From NCBI RefSeq assembly GCF_012972705.2, contig NZ_JABCSC020000002.1, positions 682,001 to 746,000 on the forward strand: a stretch of 64,000 nucleotides of DNA. The letters run 5' to 3'. Made by a program: the position numbers and the translations under genes. This document shows, in pieces, positions 1-8,664 of the stretch (position 1 is the stretch's first letter; every line of letters starts with the position of its first letter). The notes under the pieces are model-generated. The model was not told the origin of the DNA. It saw only the letters and a program-made list of their open reading frames with translations, and searched no databases. The DNA is from Uliginosibacterium aquaticum (GTDB lineage: Bacteria; Pseudomonadota; Gammaproteobacteria; Burkholderiales; Rhodocyclaceae).

Positions 1-1208
1 GACATCAGGATCCCATAGATCAGCGCAAAGTTCTCCCAGCGCTCACTCATCAGCGGCCGCCACAGCACGAACAGCAACAGCGCCGGCACGTAGTAGCGCG
101 GCTCGATCAGCGGATGCATCGCCGCCGAGGCGATGGCGGCCGGATACAGCCAGTTCAAACGTGCGTCCGGCATGCGCGTCACACATGCGGTCAGCACCAT
201 CCAGGCCACCGGCAGGAAGGCCAGCACACGGAAGGTGAAGCTCTGGGTCAGCCAGTACAGCAACTCGTTGTGCAACCACCAGCGCAGGTGTTCCTGATTG
301 TAGGGATGCGGGTTGGTGTAGGTGCCCATGTAGAGCAGAAAGCCCGCCAGCAGCATCAGCACCACGGCCGGGCGGCGTGCCATCAGATCGAGAATGCGCG
401 GCACGGCCTGCAGGTTGTGGGGCAGAAAAATCACCCAGCTCCAGATCAGGAAGCTGTAGATGTTGCCGGGATTAACCCCTTCCTGATGGAAGGATCGATC
501 GCCCACTGCCACGCCCTTGTTCCAGATCACGAAGGCCACCACCACGCCGAGCAGCAACAGCAGCGGCCAGGCCTTGCACAAGGTATTCAGCAGCAGGCGA
601 CGCAGCATCGCGCGCCAGTGTTCGAGCTTCACCCCATCCAGCATCACCAGCCACAACATCAGCGCCGACCAGATGATGGTGTCCTGACGCAGCACGAAGG
701 CAATGGCGCCGGCCACACCGGCCCACAGCAGGCGCCCGCTCAGCGCACACATGGCCGTGGCGAGCACGGCTGCCGCCGCCCAGGCATCGGTGTACATCAT
801 GAAATAGAAGGGGAAGAGCAGCGGGAAGTACCACAGCTGCAAGACCCTCCTGCCCGCTTCCGCCGGCATCTGCCGGACCAGCATGTACCAGCCGATCCAA
901 GGCAGGCTCAGGGCCCCCACCAGGGTCACCGTCCGGTGCATCTGGTCGTGATAGAAATGCAACGCTTGCGCCACCAGCGCCAGCACGGCGTGGTAGGTCG
1001 GGATCATGGTGATGTTGTCAAGGATCTCCCAGTTGCCGGCATACATGTGCCAGATCTGCGCGCCGTGAAAACCTTCGTCGGACAACAGGCCGGCCTGGGT
1101 GCCCACCAGAGCCAGACCGAACACTGCTCCGATCAGGATGCAGATTCCGGCCGTCCAGCTGCTCCACTGCCCTGCCACATTTCCGGGCCTGCTCTCGCCC
1201 GCCTGCAT
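1..1208 (-). CDS. DIE2/ALG10-like GT-C membrane glycosyltransferase (partial, 5' part)
   Basis: Reading the minus strand from an ATG at 1208 gives one open frame with no stop to the window edge (about 402 residues seen). It is a polytopic membrane protein. Near the N-terminus is a DEGFHGAQIWHMYAG stretch, then NITMIPTYH, then FPFYFMMYTDAW, VLRQDTIIW and, near the left edge, HPLIEPRYY. In eukaryotic ALG10 (GT59, dolichyl-P-glucose alpha-1,2-glucosyltransferase) the same order occurs: DE-FH acidic/His motif in the first lumenal loop, YYTD, RQTNI and a LIE-RYY-like block. The protein probably transfers a sugar from a polyprenyl-phosphate donor at the membrane; the acceptor is unknown. An in-frame TAA lies at about 1244, so the start is at or below that; 1208 is the first ATG. 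It is divergent from the macroglobulin gene. Family assignment rests on recalled motifs, not on an alignment. Confidence 0.72.
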   Translation of the reverse strand, partial: MQAGESRPGNVAGQWSSWTAGICILIGAVFGLALVGTQAGLLSDEGFHGAQIWHMYAGNWEILDNITMIPTYHAVLALVAQALHFYHDQMHRTVTLVGALSLPWIGWYMLVRQMPAEAGRRVLQLWYFPLLFPFYFMMYTDAWAAAAVLATAMCALSGRLLWAGVAGAIAFVLRQDTIIWSALMLWLVMLDGVKLEHWRAMLRRLLLNTLCKAWPLLLLLGVVVAFVIWNKGVAVGDRSFHQEGVNPGNIYSFLIWSWVIFLPHNLQAVPRILDLMARRPAVVLMLLAGFLLYMGTYTNPHPYNQEHLRWWLHNELLYWLTQSFTFRVLAFLPVAWMVLTACVTRMPDARLNWLYPAAIASAAMHPLIEPRYYVPALLLFVLWRPLMSERWENFALIYGILM

Positions 1209-1529
1209 TGCCTGCACTGCCAAGATCCGTCTCCCCGCTTGTTATGTGTGCCCGGCGCCGTTGATCAACACGGCGCCAGAAGGCCTTTCCAGAAGGCTGC
1301 CCATACTACCAGCCACCTGCTTTGAACACATGCCGCAGCGCGGCGCAAGCGACCAGACGTCGCTGCATGCAACAAACGCAAGCGCCCCCCCACTGCCGTC
1401 CGTCGCAGACTGTTCTGCCCTGCCCTTCAGGCCCCGGCTCGCACAGGAAGGGCGGTGGCAAAATTGCCCTATTCCAAGCACGCCAGCCCGCCCGCGCGGT
1501 ATCCGGCGCTCATCCCCGGGGATTCCAGC
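1209..1529. other. Divergent intergenic region, no gene seen
   Basis: About 320 bases separate the minus-strand glycosyltransferase from the plus-strand macroglobulin, so promoters for both should lie here. I see no convincing operator, RNA or small gene. Open frames on either strand in this stretch lack ribosome binding sites and look like random C-rich translation. A GGGG just before 1530 can serve the macroglobulin start. Confidence 0.4.
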
Positions 1530-4500
1530 ATGACCAGGCACAAACTTCTCGCCGCAATTGCGGCCGCATTCATTGCCCTTGCCGCGATGGCCGGCTGGTG
1601 GTGGAAGACGCAGCGTACCCCTCAGATGATCGGTGGCGATGCCGTGATCGCCCAGGCTGATGGCCCCTTTGAAGCTAATACCTGCCAATCCCGCCTGTTC
1701 GAAGACCAGCCCGCCCTGGCCGTCGTTTTTTCAGAGCCGGTAGCAAGCGGCCAATCCTTCGACAAGCTGCTGCAGGTGGTGGATCTGGGCCGCATTGATG
1801 GCGCAGCAGACAACAGCAGCGAACAAACCTCCAGCCAGGGTCCGGCCCAGAACGGCAAGGCCAGCAGCAACGAGAAAATCCTACCCGGCAGCTGGGTGAT
1901 CGGCAGCAACCCGCGCGTACTGTTCTTCCCCTACATCAAGCCGCAACGCAATTACCGCATCCGCATCGCAGCCGAGTTCAAGGCCGCCGCCGGCGCCAAA
2001 CTCGTGGCAGCCAAGGAGTGTGACGTTGCCAGCGAGGAAATGCCGCCCTCCTTCTTCTTCGCCAGCAAGGGAACGGTACTGCCCGCAAAACAGAACGGCG
2101 GCCTGCCGGTGGTGACAGTGAACGTGCCGGAGGTGGACGTGCAGTTCCTGCGCGTGGAACCGGCGCAGATGCCACGCTTCATCGAAACCGTGCTGGGCGT
2201 ACGCCATCAGGGTCCGAGCTACGATGGTGACGAGGAAGGCGAGTGCTACGACTGCTATGGCTATGAGGGCGACAACAGCAAGCTCAAGGGCCGCAGCTGG
2301 AGTTACCAGCTCGACCGCCTGCGCGAGGTGTCCAGCAGCGTGTACATGGGCCGCTTTCTGACCAGCGACAAACCCAACGCGCGCAAGGTGACCCACCTGC
2401 CGGTCGAGACCATCAAGGAGCTGCAGGAGCCCGGCATCTACATCGCGGTGATGAGCCAGCCCGGCCGCTTCCGTGACGACTACCAGACGACCTACTTCTA
2501 CGTCAGCGACATCGGCCTGCACGCGCGCCGCAATGCGCAGCAGCTGGACGTCTTCACTACCTCGCTGGCCAGCGGCAAGGCGCTCGGGGACATTGAAGTG
2601 GAAGTGCTCGACGCCAATGGCAAACGCGTCGCCAATGGCCGCGTTAACGGCGATGGTCACGCAGCCCTGGCCGGCGTACCGAGCGATGCGCGCCTGCTGC
2701 TGGCGCGTCGTGGCAAGGAAATGTCGCTGGTCGCCCTGCAGGAGCCGGCGCTGGATCTCTCGGAGTTCGATACCGGCGGCCATCAGCCCAACCGCAACAA
2801 GCTCTTCGTGTATGCCGGACGCGATCTCTACCGCCCCGGCGAGAGCTTCGAAGTCTCCATCCTGGCCCGCGACGCAGACGGCCATGTGCAGCCGCCCCAG
2901 CCCTTGCAGGCCACCCTGCAACGCCCGGATGGGAAGAGCGTGCTGACCCAGAGCTGGCAGCCAGACAGCAAGCTGCCCGGTTACTTCCGCCAGCGCATCA
3001 GCCTGCCGGCTGACGCCCAGACCGGCAGCTGGAGCCTCGCGCTGCGCAGCGACCCAGCCGCCAAGGCGGCCGACAAGGTGTGGAGCTTCCAGGTAGAGGA
3101 ATTCCTGCCCGAGCGCATGAAGCTCCAGCTGCGTAACGACCAGCCCCTGCTGCTGGCAGACGCGGACTTCAGCGTCGCCGTGCAGGGGGATTACCTCTTC
3201 GGTGCGCCGGCCGCCGGCAACCGCCTGCTCGGCAGCGTGGCCACCGAACGCGAGCTCAATCCGCTGGCTGCCAAGTGGCCCAACTTCATCTTCGGTGACT
3301 TTGCTGACGATAGCCGCAAACGCCGTGCCGAGCTCGACGAAAGCGCCCTCGACGAGCAGGGCAAGGCCCGCGTCGAGGTGCCCTTCGATGCCAGCGGCGC
3401 GCGCTCGCCACTCACCGTGCGCGCCAGCTTCAGCCTGCTCGAATCCGGTGGCCGCCCGGTTGTGCGCTCGATCGAGCGCACCTGGTGGCCGGCCGCCCAG
3501 CTCATCGGCGTGCGCCCGGCCTTCGATCGCAACGTAGCCCGCGAGAGCAGCCCGGCCGAGTTCGAGCTGATCCGCGTCGGCACGGATGGCAAGTTCGCCC
3601 CGCTCAACGAGGCCGCCTTCCGTCTCTACCGCGAGGATCGCCAGTACTACTGGCGCTTTGATGACCAGAAAGGCTGGCACTCCGGCTTTACCGAAACCGA
3701 AGAACTCGAACAGGCCGGCAAGCTGGTGCTCAAGCAGCCTGGCAAGCTTTCCCTGCCGGTCGGCTATGGCCGCTATCGGCTGGAAGTGACGGACGCCAGC
3801 ACCGGCATGACGCTGCGCTATCGCTTCTACGCCGGCTGGGGTGCTCAGGAAGCCGAGGATCTCGGCAACCGGCCGGACCGCGTCCAGCTCAAGCTCGAAG
3901 GTGCACCGGTCAAGGAAGGTGACAGCGTGAAGCTCAACATCGTGCCACCGCACGATGGCGAAGCGCTGGTCACGGTCGAAGCGGACAAGGTGCTGTGGAG
4001 CCGCCGCATCAGCGTCTCGGCCAGCGGCAGCAGCCTCACGATCCCGGTCGACAAGAGCTGGAGCCGCCACGACCTCTACATCTCGGTGCTCGCCTTCCGC
4101 CCCGGCAGCCAGGGCGACCGCGTCACCCCGGCGCGCGCGCTGGGCCTGATCCACCTGCCTCTACAGCGTGAGGAGCGGCGCCTGAAAGTGGCCCTGACGG
4201 CGCCGGCCAAAGTCCTGCCCGAGCAGAAAACCACAGTGAAGGTAAAGGTCGACGGCGCCGCCGGCAAGCAGGCCATGGTCACACTCTCGGCCGTGGATGT
4301 CGGCATCCTAAACATCACCAACTTCAAGACGCCCGCCCCCTTTGACTTCTTCTTCGGCAAGCATCGCTACGCGCCCGATCTGCTGGACCTCTACGGCAAG
4401 CTGATCGAGAAGATGGATGGCGATCGCGGCAAGCTCAAATGGGGCGGTGACGCCGGCAAGCGCGACACCCAGAGCATGCCCAAGAAGGTCAAGCTGGTGG

Positions 4501-6650
4501 ATCTCTTCTCCGGGCCGGTGCTGCTCGATGCCAAGGGTGAGGCCAGCATCACGATGGACATTCCGGACTTCAACGGAACCCTGCGCCTGATGGCGGTAGC
4601 CTCCACCGCTGACAACTACGGCGCCGCCGAGCGCGAAATGATCGTTGCCGCGCCCATCGTGGCCGAACTCGCCATGCCACGCTTCATCGCGCCGGGCGAT
4701 CAGGCCACCATCGCGCTGGATGTCACCAACCTCTCTGGCAGCGTTCAGGACATCAGCATCCGCCTGTCCGCCGCCAGCCCGCTGGCGATCCGCGACGGCG
4801 AACGCAAGCTGAGCCTGCGCGACAAGCAGCGCCAGACCTTGCGCTTCACCGCCGAGCCCACCGACGCGATCGGTCTAGCCCGTATCCGCCTCGAAGTGAA
4901 GGGCAGTGGTGCCAAGCCCATCAGCATCGTGCGTGAAGCCGCCCTGCAGGTGCAGCCTCCGCTGCCGCTGATGCGCGAAGTACGGCGCGCGAAGATCGAG
5001 CCAGACGGCAACTTCAAGCTCGACCCGGCCCTGGTCGAGAAGTATTTCCGCGGCTCCAGCACGCTCTCGGTCACCGTTTCCGCCAAGCCGCCGCTGAACG
5101 TGAATAGCATCGTCAAGGGTCTGCTGAACTACCCCTACGGCTGCCTGGAGCAGACGACCAGTGCGGCCTATCCTCATGTCTTCATCGACGAAGTGGCAGG
5201 CAAGGCTTTTGGCATTGAGCCGCGCAGCCGTGAAGAGCGCGCCCGTTTCATCGAGGGCGCCATCGGCCGCATCGCCGGCATGCAGGGCGCCAAGGGCGGC
5301 TTCAATCTGTGGGGTAGCGGTCCCTACGAAACCTGGCTCACCGCCTATGTCAGCGGCTTCCTGCTGGACGCCCGCGCCCAGGGCTTCACGGTGCCCGACG
5401 CGATGCTCAAGAACGCACAGGACTGGATGCTCACCACCCTGCAAAGCGCACCGAACAACTTCCCGAGCCTGCCTGCCACACTCAAGCCGGATGAGAATGG
5501 CCGCTACAAGCGTCAGGACTACGAGCTCTTGCGCAACAGCCACCAGCGCTTTGCCGAGATGGCCCACCTAGCCTACATGCTGGCACGTGAGCAGAAAGCG
5601 CCGCTGGCCACCCTGCGCATCCTGCACGACCAGTACCGCGATCGCGCCAAGTCCCCCCTGCCCCTGATCCACCTTGCGCTGGCCCTGCAGCAGATGGGTG
5701 ACGCCGCAAGGGCCAAGGTGGCGCTGGATGAAGCCGTGAATCGCCGCTACGGCATCCAGCCCGAGAACTACAGCCCCTGGCTCGGCGACTATGGCAGTCG
5801 TAGCCGCGACCTGGCCCTGAGCTACGCCCTGCTGGTGCGCCATAAAGTAGCCCATCCACGTCGCGAAAACCTGCTCTTCGATCTGGCCGACAGCCTTGGC
5901 AGCCGTTCCTATTTGTCGACGCAGGAACGCCTCGCGCTATTCCTCGCCGCCCAGTCCCAGGGCACGGCGGAAGGCAGTGGCGAATGGACAGCACTGCTCA
6001 GGCAGGGCGAGCGCACGGACACCCTCAGCTCGAAGCGCGACGAAATGCGCAACGTGGATATCGCCGCGCTGGCCAAAGGCATTGCGATCGAGAACAAGGG
6101 CAGCGCACCGCTCTTCATCGAAATCGAGGCCGCCGGCTATCCGCTCAAGCCGCCCACTCCGAAGGACGACCAGATCAAGCTCAGCCGTGAGTGGTTCAAT
6201 ACCGACGGCAGCGCCTGGAAGGGTGGTCCGCTACGCACCGGTGACATGCTCATCGCGCGGATCACCGCCACGGCCTGGCAGACGATCGAGGACGGCATGA
6301 TCATCGACCACATCCCGGCCGGGCTGGAAATCGAGAACCTGAACCTGTCACAAGGGCCGCAGGCTTCCGAATTCAGCGTGGGCGGTGTGAACGTGGCCGA
6401 GGCCATGAGCGACGAGCGCATCCGTCACCGCGAGTTCCGCGATGACCGTTTCGTCGCCGCCGTGAAGCTGGGCGCCAACAAGCTAACGCTCTTCTATCTG
6501 TTGCGCGTGGTGACACCGGGCACTTACGGCGTCCCCGCAAGCTTCGCTGAAGACATGTACCGCCCCGAGCTGCGCGGGGTGGGCAACAGTTCTCCGGTCA
6601 TCCGGGTCATCGACCCGAAGACCGCGGACAAGACACCGACTGCAGACTGA
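1530..6650 (+). CDS. Bacterial alpha-2-macroglobulin family protein
   Basis: A 1706-residue protein of the YfhM-like bacterial alpha-2-macroglobulins, thought to trap proteases in the periplasm by covalent thioester chemistry. The thioester motif GCLEQ is intact (Cys at about residue 1205, nt 5142), inside a typical NYPYGCLEQTTSA block, followed by an alpha-alpha toroid thioester domain. Earlier parts are consistent with serial MG domains and an A2M region near the VDVGILNIT and DIPDFNGTLR stretches. I chose the ATG at 1530 because it begins a clean membrane segment (MTRHKLLAAIAAAF...) after a GGGG; the longer frame from 1455 adds a Pro-rich leader. There is no lipobox cysteine after the hydrophobic segment, unlike E. 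coli YfhM, so it is probably membrane-anchored or processed by signal peptidase I. A local acidic Cys-rich patch lies at nt 2240-2275. No pbpC follows; a response regulator does, 14 bases later. Confidence 0.9.
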   Translation: MTRHKLLAAIAAAFIALAAMAGWWWKTQRTPQMIGGDAVIAQADGPFEANTCQSRLFEDQPALAVVFSEPVASGQSFDKLLQVVDLGRIDGAADNSSEQTSSQGPAQNGKASSNEKILPGSWVIGSNPRVLFFPYIKPQRNYRIRIAAEFKAAAGAKLVAAKECDVASEEMPPSFFFASKGTVLPAKQNGGLPVVTVNVPEVDVQFLRVEPAQMPRFIETVLGVRHQGPSYDGDEEGECYDCYGYEGDNSKLKGRSWSYQLDRLREVSSSVYMGRFLTSDKPNARKVTHLPVETIKELQEPGIYIAVMSQPGRFRDDYQTTYFYVSDIGLHARRNAQQLDVFTTSLASGKALGDIEVEVLDANGKRVANGRVNGDGHAALAGVPSDARLLLARRGKEMSLVALQEPALDLSEFDTGGHQPNRNKLFVYAGRDLYRPGESFEVSILARDADGHVQPPQPLQATLQRPDGKSVLTQSWQPDSKLPGYFRQRISLPADAQTGSWSLALRSDPAAKAADKVWSFQVEEFLPERMKLQLRNDQPLLLADADFSVAVQGDYLFGAPAAGNRLLGSVATERELNPLAAKWPNFIFGDFADDSRKRRAELDESALDEQGKARVEVPFDASGARSPLTVRASFSLLESGGRPVVRSIERTWWPAAQLIGVRPAFDRNVARESSPAEFELIRVGTDGKFAPLNEAAFRLYREDRQYYWRFDDQKGWHSGFTETEELEQAGKLVLKQPGKLSLPVGYGRYRLEVTDASTGMTLRYRFYAGWGAQEAEDLGNRPDRVQLKLEGAPVKEGDSVKLNIVPPHDGEALVTVEADKVLWSRRISVSASGSSLTIPVDKSWSRHDLYISVLAFRPGSQGDRVTPARALGLIHLPLQREERRLKVALTAPAKVLPEQKTTVKVKVDGAAGKQAMVTLSAVDVGILNITNFKTPAPFDFFFGKHRYAPDLLDLYGKLIEKMDGDRGKLKWGGDAGKRDTQSMPKKVKLVDLFSGPVLLDAKGEASITMDIPDFNGTLRLMAVASTADNYGAAEREMIVAAPIVAELAMPRFIAPGDQATIALDVTNLSGSVQDISIRLSAASPLAIRDGERKLSLRDKQRQTLRFTAEPTDAIGLARIRLEVKGSGAKPISIVREAALQVQPPLPLMREVRRAKIEPDGNFKLDPALVEKYFRGSSTLSVTVSAKPPLNVNSIVKGLLNYPYGCLEQTTSAAYPHVFIDEVAGKAFGIEPRSREERARFIEGAIGRIAGMQGAKGGFNLWGSGPYETWLTAYVSGFLLDARAQGFTVPDAMLKNAQDWMLTTLQSAPNNFPSLPATLKPDENGRYKRQDYELLRNSHQRFAEMAHLAYMLAREQKAPLATLRILHDQYRDRAKSPLPLIHLALALQQMGDAARAKVALDEAVNRRYGIQPENYSPWLGDYGSRSRDLALSYALLVRHKVAHPRRENLLFDLADSLGSRSYLSTQERLALFLAAQSQGTAEGSGEWTALLRQGERTDTLSSKRDEMRNVDIAALAKGIAIENKGSAPLFIEIEAAGYPLKPPTPKDDQIKLSREWFNTDGSAWKGGPLRTGDMLIARITATAWQTIEDGMIIDHIPAGLEIENLNLSQGPQASEFSVGGVNVAEAMSDERIRHREFRDDRFVAAVKLGANKLTLFYLLRVVTPGTYGVPASFAEDMYRPELRGVGNSSPVIRVIDPKTADKTPTAD

Positions 6651-6664
6651 AACGGAACACCACC

Positions 6665-7261
6665 ATGGGCATTCTCGACACCCTCAAATCCATCCTCGCC
6701 AAAACTCCGGCACCGGCTACGCCGGAGGCCGAAAGCAACAGCGGCGGCGCCGAGATCCTGCCATTGCCGCTTGAGCGCCGCTCCCGCCCGCGCGTGAATG
6801 CCCGTGACGGTACCAAAGTGCTGATCATTGATGACTCACCGACCATCGTTGCCGTGTTCCGCAAGATCCTGCGCACCGCTGGCTACGTGGTGCTGGAGGC
6901 TCTGGATGCCGAGCAAGGCCTCGAGATCGCCCGCCAGGACAAACCGGAGCTGATCTTTCTGGATATTGTGCTGCCGGGCATGAACGGCTTCGCAGCCCTG
7001 CGCCATCTGCGGCGTGACCCGCTCACACGCGAGATTCCAGTGATCATGATCAGTGGCAACGAGCAAGCGACCGAGCAATTCTTCGGCACCCGCATCGGCG
7101 CTGACGACTTCATGAAGAAGCCTTTCTCCCGCTATGAAGTGTTTGCCCGCATCGAACGCCTGCTCGACGCTGAGCTGATCCCACGCCGTGTCTCCGCCCC
7201 GCCCTCGCGCGAGGCAATGCTGGCCCCGGTCGAGAACCCGCTCCAGCAACAGGCGCTCTGA
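6665..7261 (+). CDS. Single-domain response regulator with N-terminal extension (PilG/CheY type)
   Basis: A 198-residue protein. Residues 1-48 are a low-complexity, Pro/Glu/Ser-rich extension; residues 50-175 form a receiver domain with the acidic pair IIDDS, phospho-acceptor Asp100 in IFLDIVLPG, the Ser in VIMIS (Ser130) and Lys152 in KKPF. There is no output domain, so it should act by protein contact as CheY or PilG do. The receiver resembles twitching-motility regulators. It starts 14 bases after the macroglobulin gene and is probably co-transcribed with it. The cognate kinase is not adjacent. Two intrinsic terminators follow. Confidence 0.85.
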   Translation: MGILDTLKSILAKTPAPATPEAESNSGGAEILPLPLERRSRPRVNARDGTKVLIIDDSPTIVAVFRKILRTAGYVVLEALDAEQGLEIARQDKPELIFLDIVLPGMNGFAALRHLRRDPLTREIPVIMISGNEQATEQFFGTRIGADDFMKKPFSRYEVFARIERLLDAELIPRRVSAPPSREAMLAPVENPLQQQAL

Positions 7262-7283
7262 GTCTCCTGCCTGTAAAGAACAA

Positions 7284-7313
7284 GCCCGCAGCGTTTTCGC
7301 TGCGGGCTTTTTT
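7284..7313 (+). terminator. Rho-independent terminator of the macroglobulin/response-regulator unit
   Basis: GCCCGCAGCG pairs with CGCTGCGGGC around a TTTT loop and is followed by six T. It lies 22 bases after the response-regulator stop. Confidence 0.9.
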
Positions 7314-7342
7314 ACGCATCACTCATTCAAGGCCCGAAAAGC

Positions 7343-7377
7343 AAAAAGCCCGCAGGCTTGCGACCTGCGGGCTTTTT
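7343..7377. terminator. Bidirectional intrinsic terminator between convergent genes
   Basis: A perfect 14-bp stem (AAAAAGCCCGCAGG / CCTGCGGGCTTTTT) with a 7-base loop. The A-run and T-run make it work in both directions, for the upstream plus-strand unit and for kdgK on the minus strand. Its core AAGCCCGCAG is shared with the terminator 30 bases upstream. Confidence 0.9.
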
Positions 7378-7474
7378 ATTTTCTGTACTCAAACAACAGA
7401 TTTGTGCTGGGCGCGTAGTGAGCGGAATCAGGCTTGGTACAAGCTTTTCCCGCGCAGTAACACCCTGCGCAAAT

Positions 7475-8578
7475 TTAGCGAATGACGCGAGCGCCCTTGC
7501 CCTTCATTGCAGCTTCAACTTCTTCCACGCGCACCATGGAGGTGTCACCCGGGGTGGACATGGCCAGCGCGCCGTGAGCTGCGCCGTATTCGACGGCAGC
7601 TTGCGGGCCCTTGCCTTCCAGGAAGCCATAGGCCAGACCGGAAGCGAAACCGTCACCACCGCCGACGCGGTCATAGATTTCCAGGTTTTCGCGCTTCATG
7701 GACTGATACAGCTCGCCCTGGTAGTAGCACAGTGCGGACCAGTCGTTGATCGTCGCGGTCTTGGCGTTGCGCAGGGTGGTGGCAGCCACCTTGAAGTTCG
7801 GGAATTCAGCCACAGCAGCCTGAATCATCTTCTTGAAGCTCTCGGTTTCGATGTTGGTCAGGTGCTCGTCGGCGCCTTCCACTTCGAAGCCCAGGCAGGC
7901 GGTGAAGTCTTCTTCGTTACCGATCATCACATCGCAGTACTTGGCGATGTTGCGGTTGATCTTCTGTGCGCCTTCCTTGCCACCCTGGCTCTTCCACAGG
8001 GAAGCGCGGTAGTTCAGGTCATAGGCCACGACGGTGCCATACTTGTTGGCGACTTCCACGGCTTCGATCACGGCTTCAGCAGTGTTCGAGGCCAGCGCAG
8101 CAAAGATACCGCCGGTCTGGAACCAACGCACGCCTTCTTCGCCGAACAGCTTTTCCCAGTTCACTTCACCCGGGCGGATTTGCGAGGCAGCCGAGTGGCC
8201 ACGATCGGAACAACCCAGCGCCGGACGGATGCCGAAGCCCTTTTCGGTGAAGTTCAGGCCGACGCGGGTGTTCTTGCCCAGGCCATCGAAATCGCGCCAG
8301 ATGACGTGGGACATGTCCACGCCGCCCTGCATGATGAAGTCTTCAACCAGCCAGCCCAGATCGTTCTTCGGCAGAGCGGTCACGACGGCAGCGCGCTTGC
8401 CCCAGCACTTCTTCATGGCGCGAGCGACGTTGTACTCGCCGCCGCCTTCCCACACCTGGAACTGGCGGGAGTTGCGCACGCGGCCAAAACCCGGGTCGAA
8501 ACGCAACATGACTTCACCGAAGGACACGCAGTCCCACTTGGTTTCGGCGGCAGACTTGATGATCAGTTCAGACGACAT
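7475..8578 (-). CDS. kdgK: 2-dehydro-3-deoxygluconokinase (PfkB family)
   Basis: A 367-residue PfkB-family sugar kinase. It has the N-terminal FGEVMLRFDP strand, the EGGGEYNVARA substrate lid/glycine region, and the C-terminal ATP site DRVGGGDGFASGL with catalytic Asp309. The sequence is typical of KDG kinases that phosphorylate 2-keto-3-deoxygluconate to KDPG in the last steps of pectin/uronate breakdown. An AGGATA ribosome site precedes the ATG. It lies 86 bases downstream of the KDPG aldolase gene, which supplies the next step, so the two form a short operon aldolase-kinase. The length is slightly above the usual 310-340. Substrate is inferred from family and context. Confidence 0.88.
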   Translation of the reverse strand: MSSELIIKSAAETKWDCVSFGEVMLRFDPGFGRVRNSRQFQVWEGGGEYNVARAMKKCWGKRAAVVTALPKNDLGWLVEDFIMQGGVDMSHVIWRDFDGLGKNTRVGLNFTEKGFGIRPALGCSDRGHSAASQIRPGEVNWEKLFGEEGVRWFQTGGIFAALASNTAEAVIEAVEVANKYGTVVAYDLNYRASLWKSQGGKEGAQKINRNIAKYCDVMIGNEEDFTACLGFEVEGADEHLTNIETESFKKMIQAAVAEFPNFKVAATTLRNAKTATINDWSALCYYQGELYQSMKRENLEIYDRVGGGDGFASGLAYGFLEGKGPQAAVEYGAAHGALAMSTPGDTSMVRVEEVEAAMKGKGARVIR

Positions 8579-8617
8579 TTTTTATCCTGTAAATGATTTG
8601 GAGTGGATCTTGCACTG

Positions 8618-8647
8618 CGGGCCGCACAGCTTGCGCTGAGCGGCCCG
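8618..8647 (-). other. Intercistronic hairpin between eda and kdgK
   Basis: CGGGCCGC pairs with GCGGCCCG (8 bp) with a further AGC/GCT pairing inside. No T-run follows, so it is more likely an mRNA stability or processing element than a terminator. Confidence 0.45.
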
Positions 8648-8664
8648 GCAGGATTCAAATTTGA

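Noticed and set aside
114-1325. Long plus-strand open frame rich in His/Gln/Arg
   Set aside because: It is the antisense of the membrane glycosyltransferase; His/Gln-rich translation is typical of the reverse of hydrophobic coding DNA, and the opposite strand has clear ALG10-like motifs.
1881-4154. 757-codon minus-strand open frame inside the macroglobulin gene
   Set aside because: No domain similarity, Ala/Val/Gly/Leu-biased composition, and the plus strand encodes a continuous macroglobulin with its thioester site.
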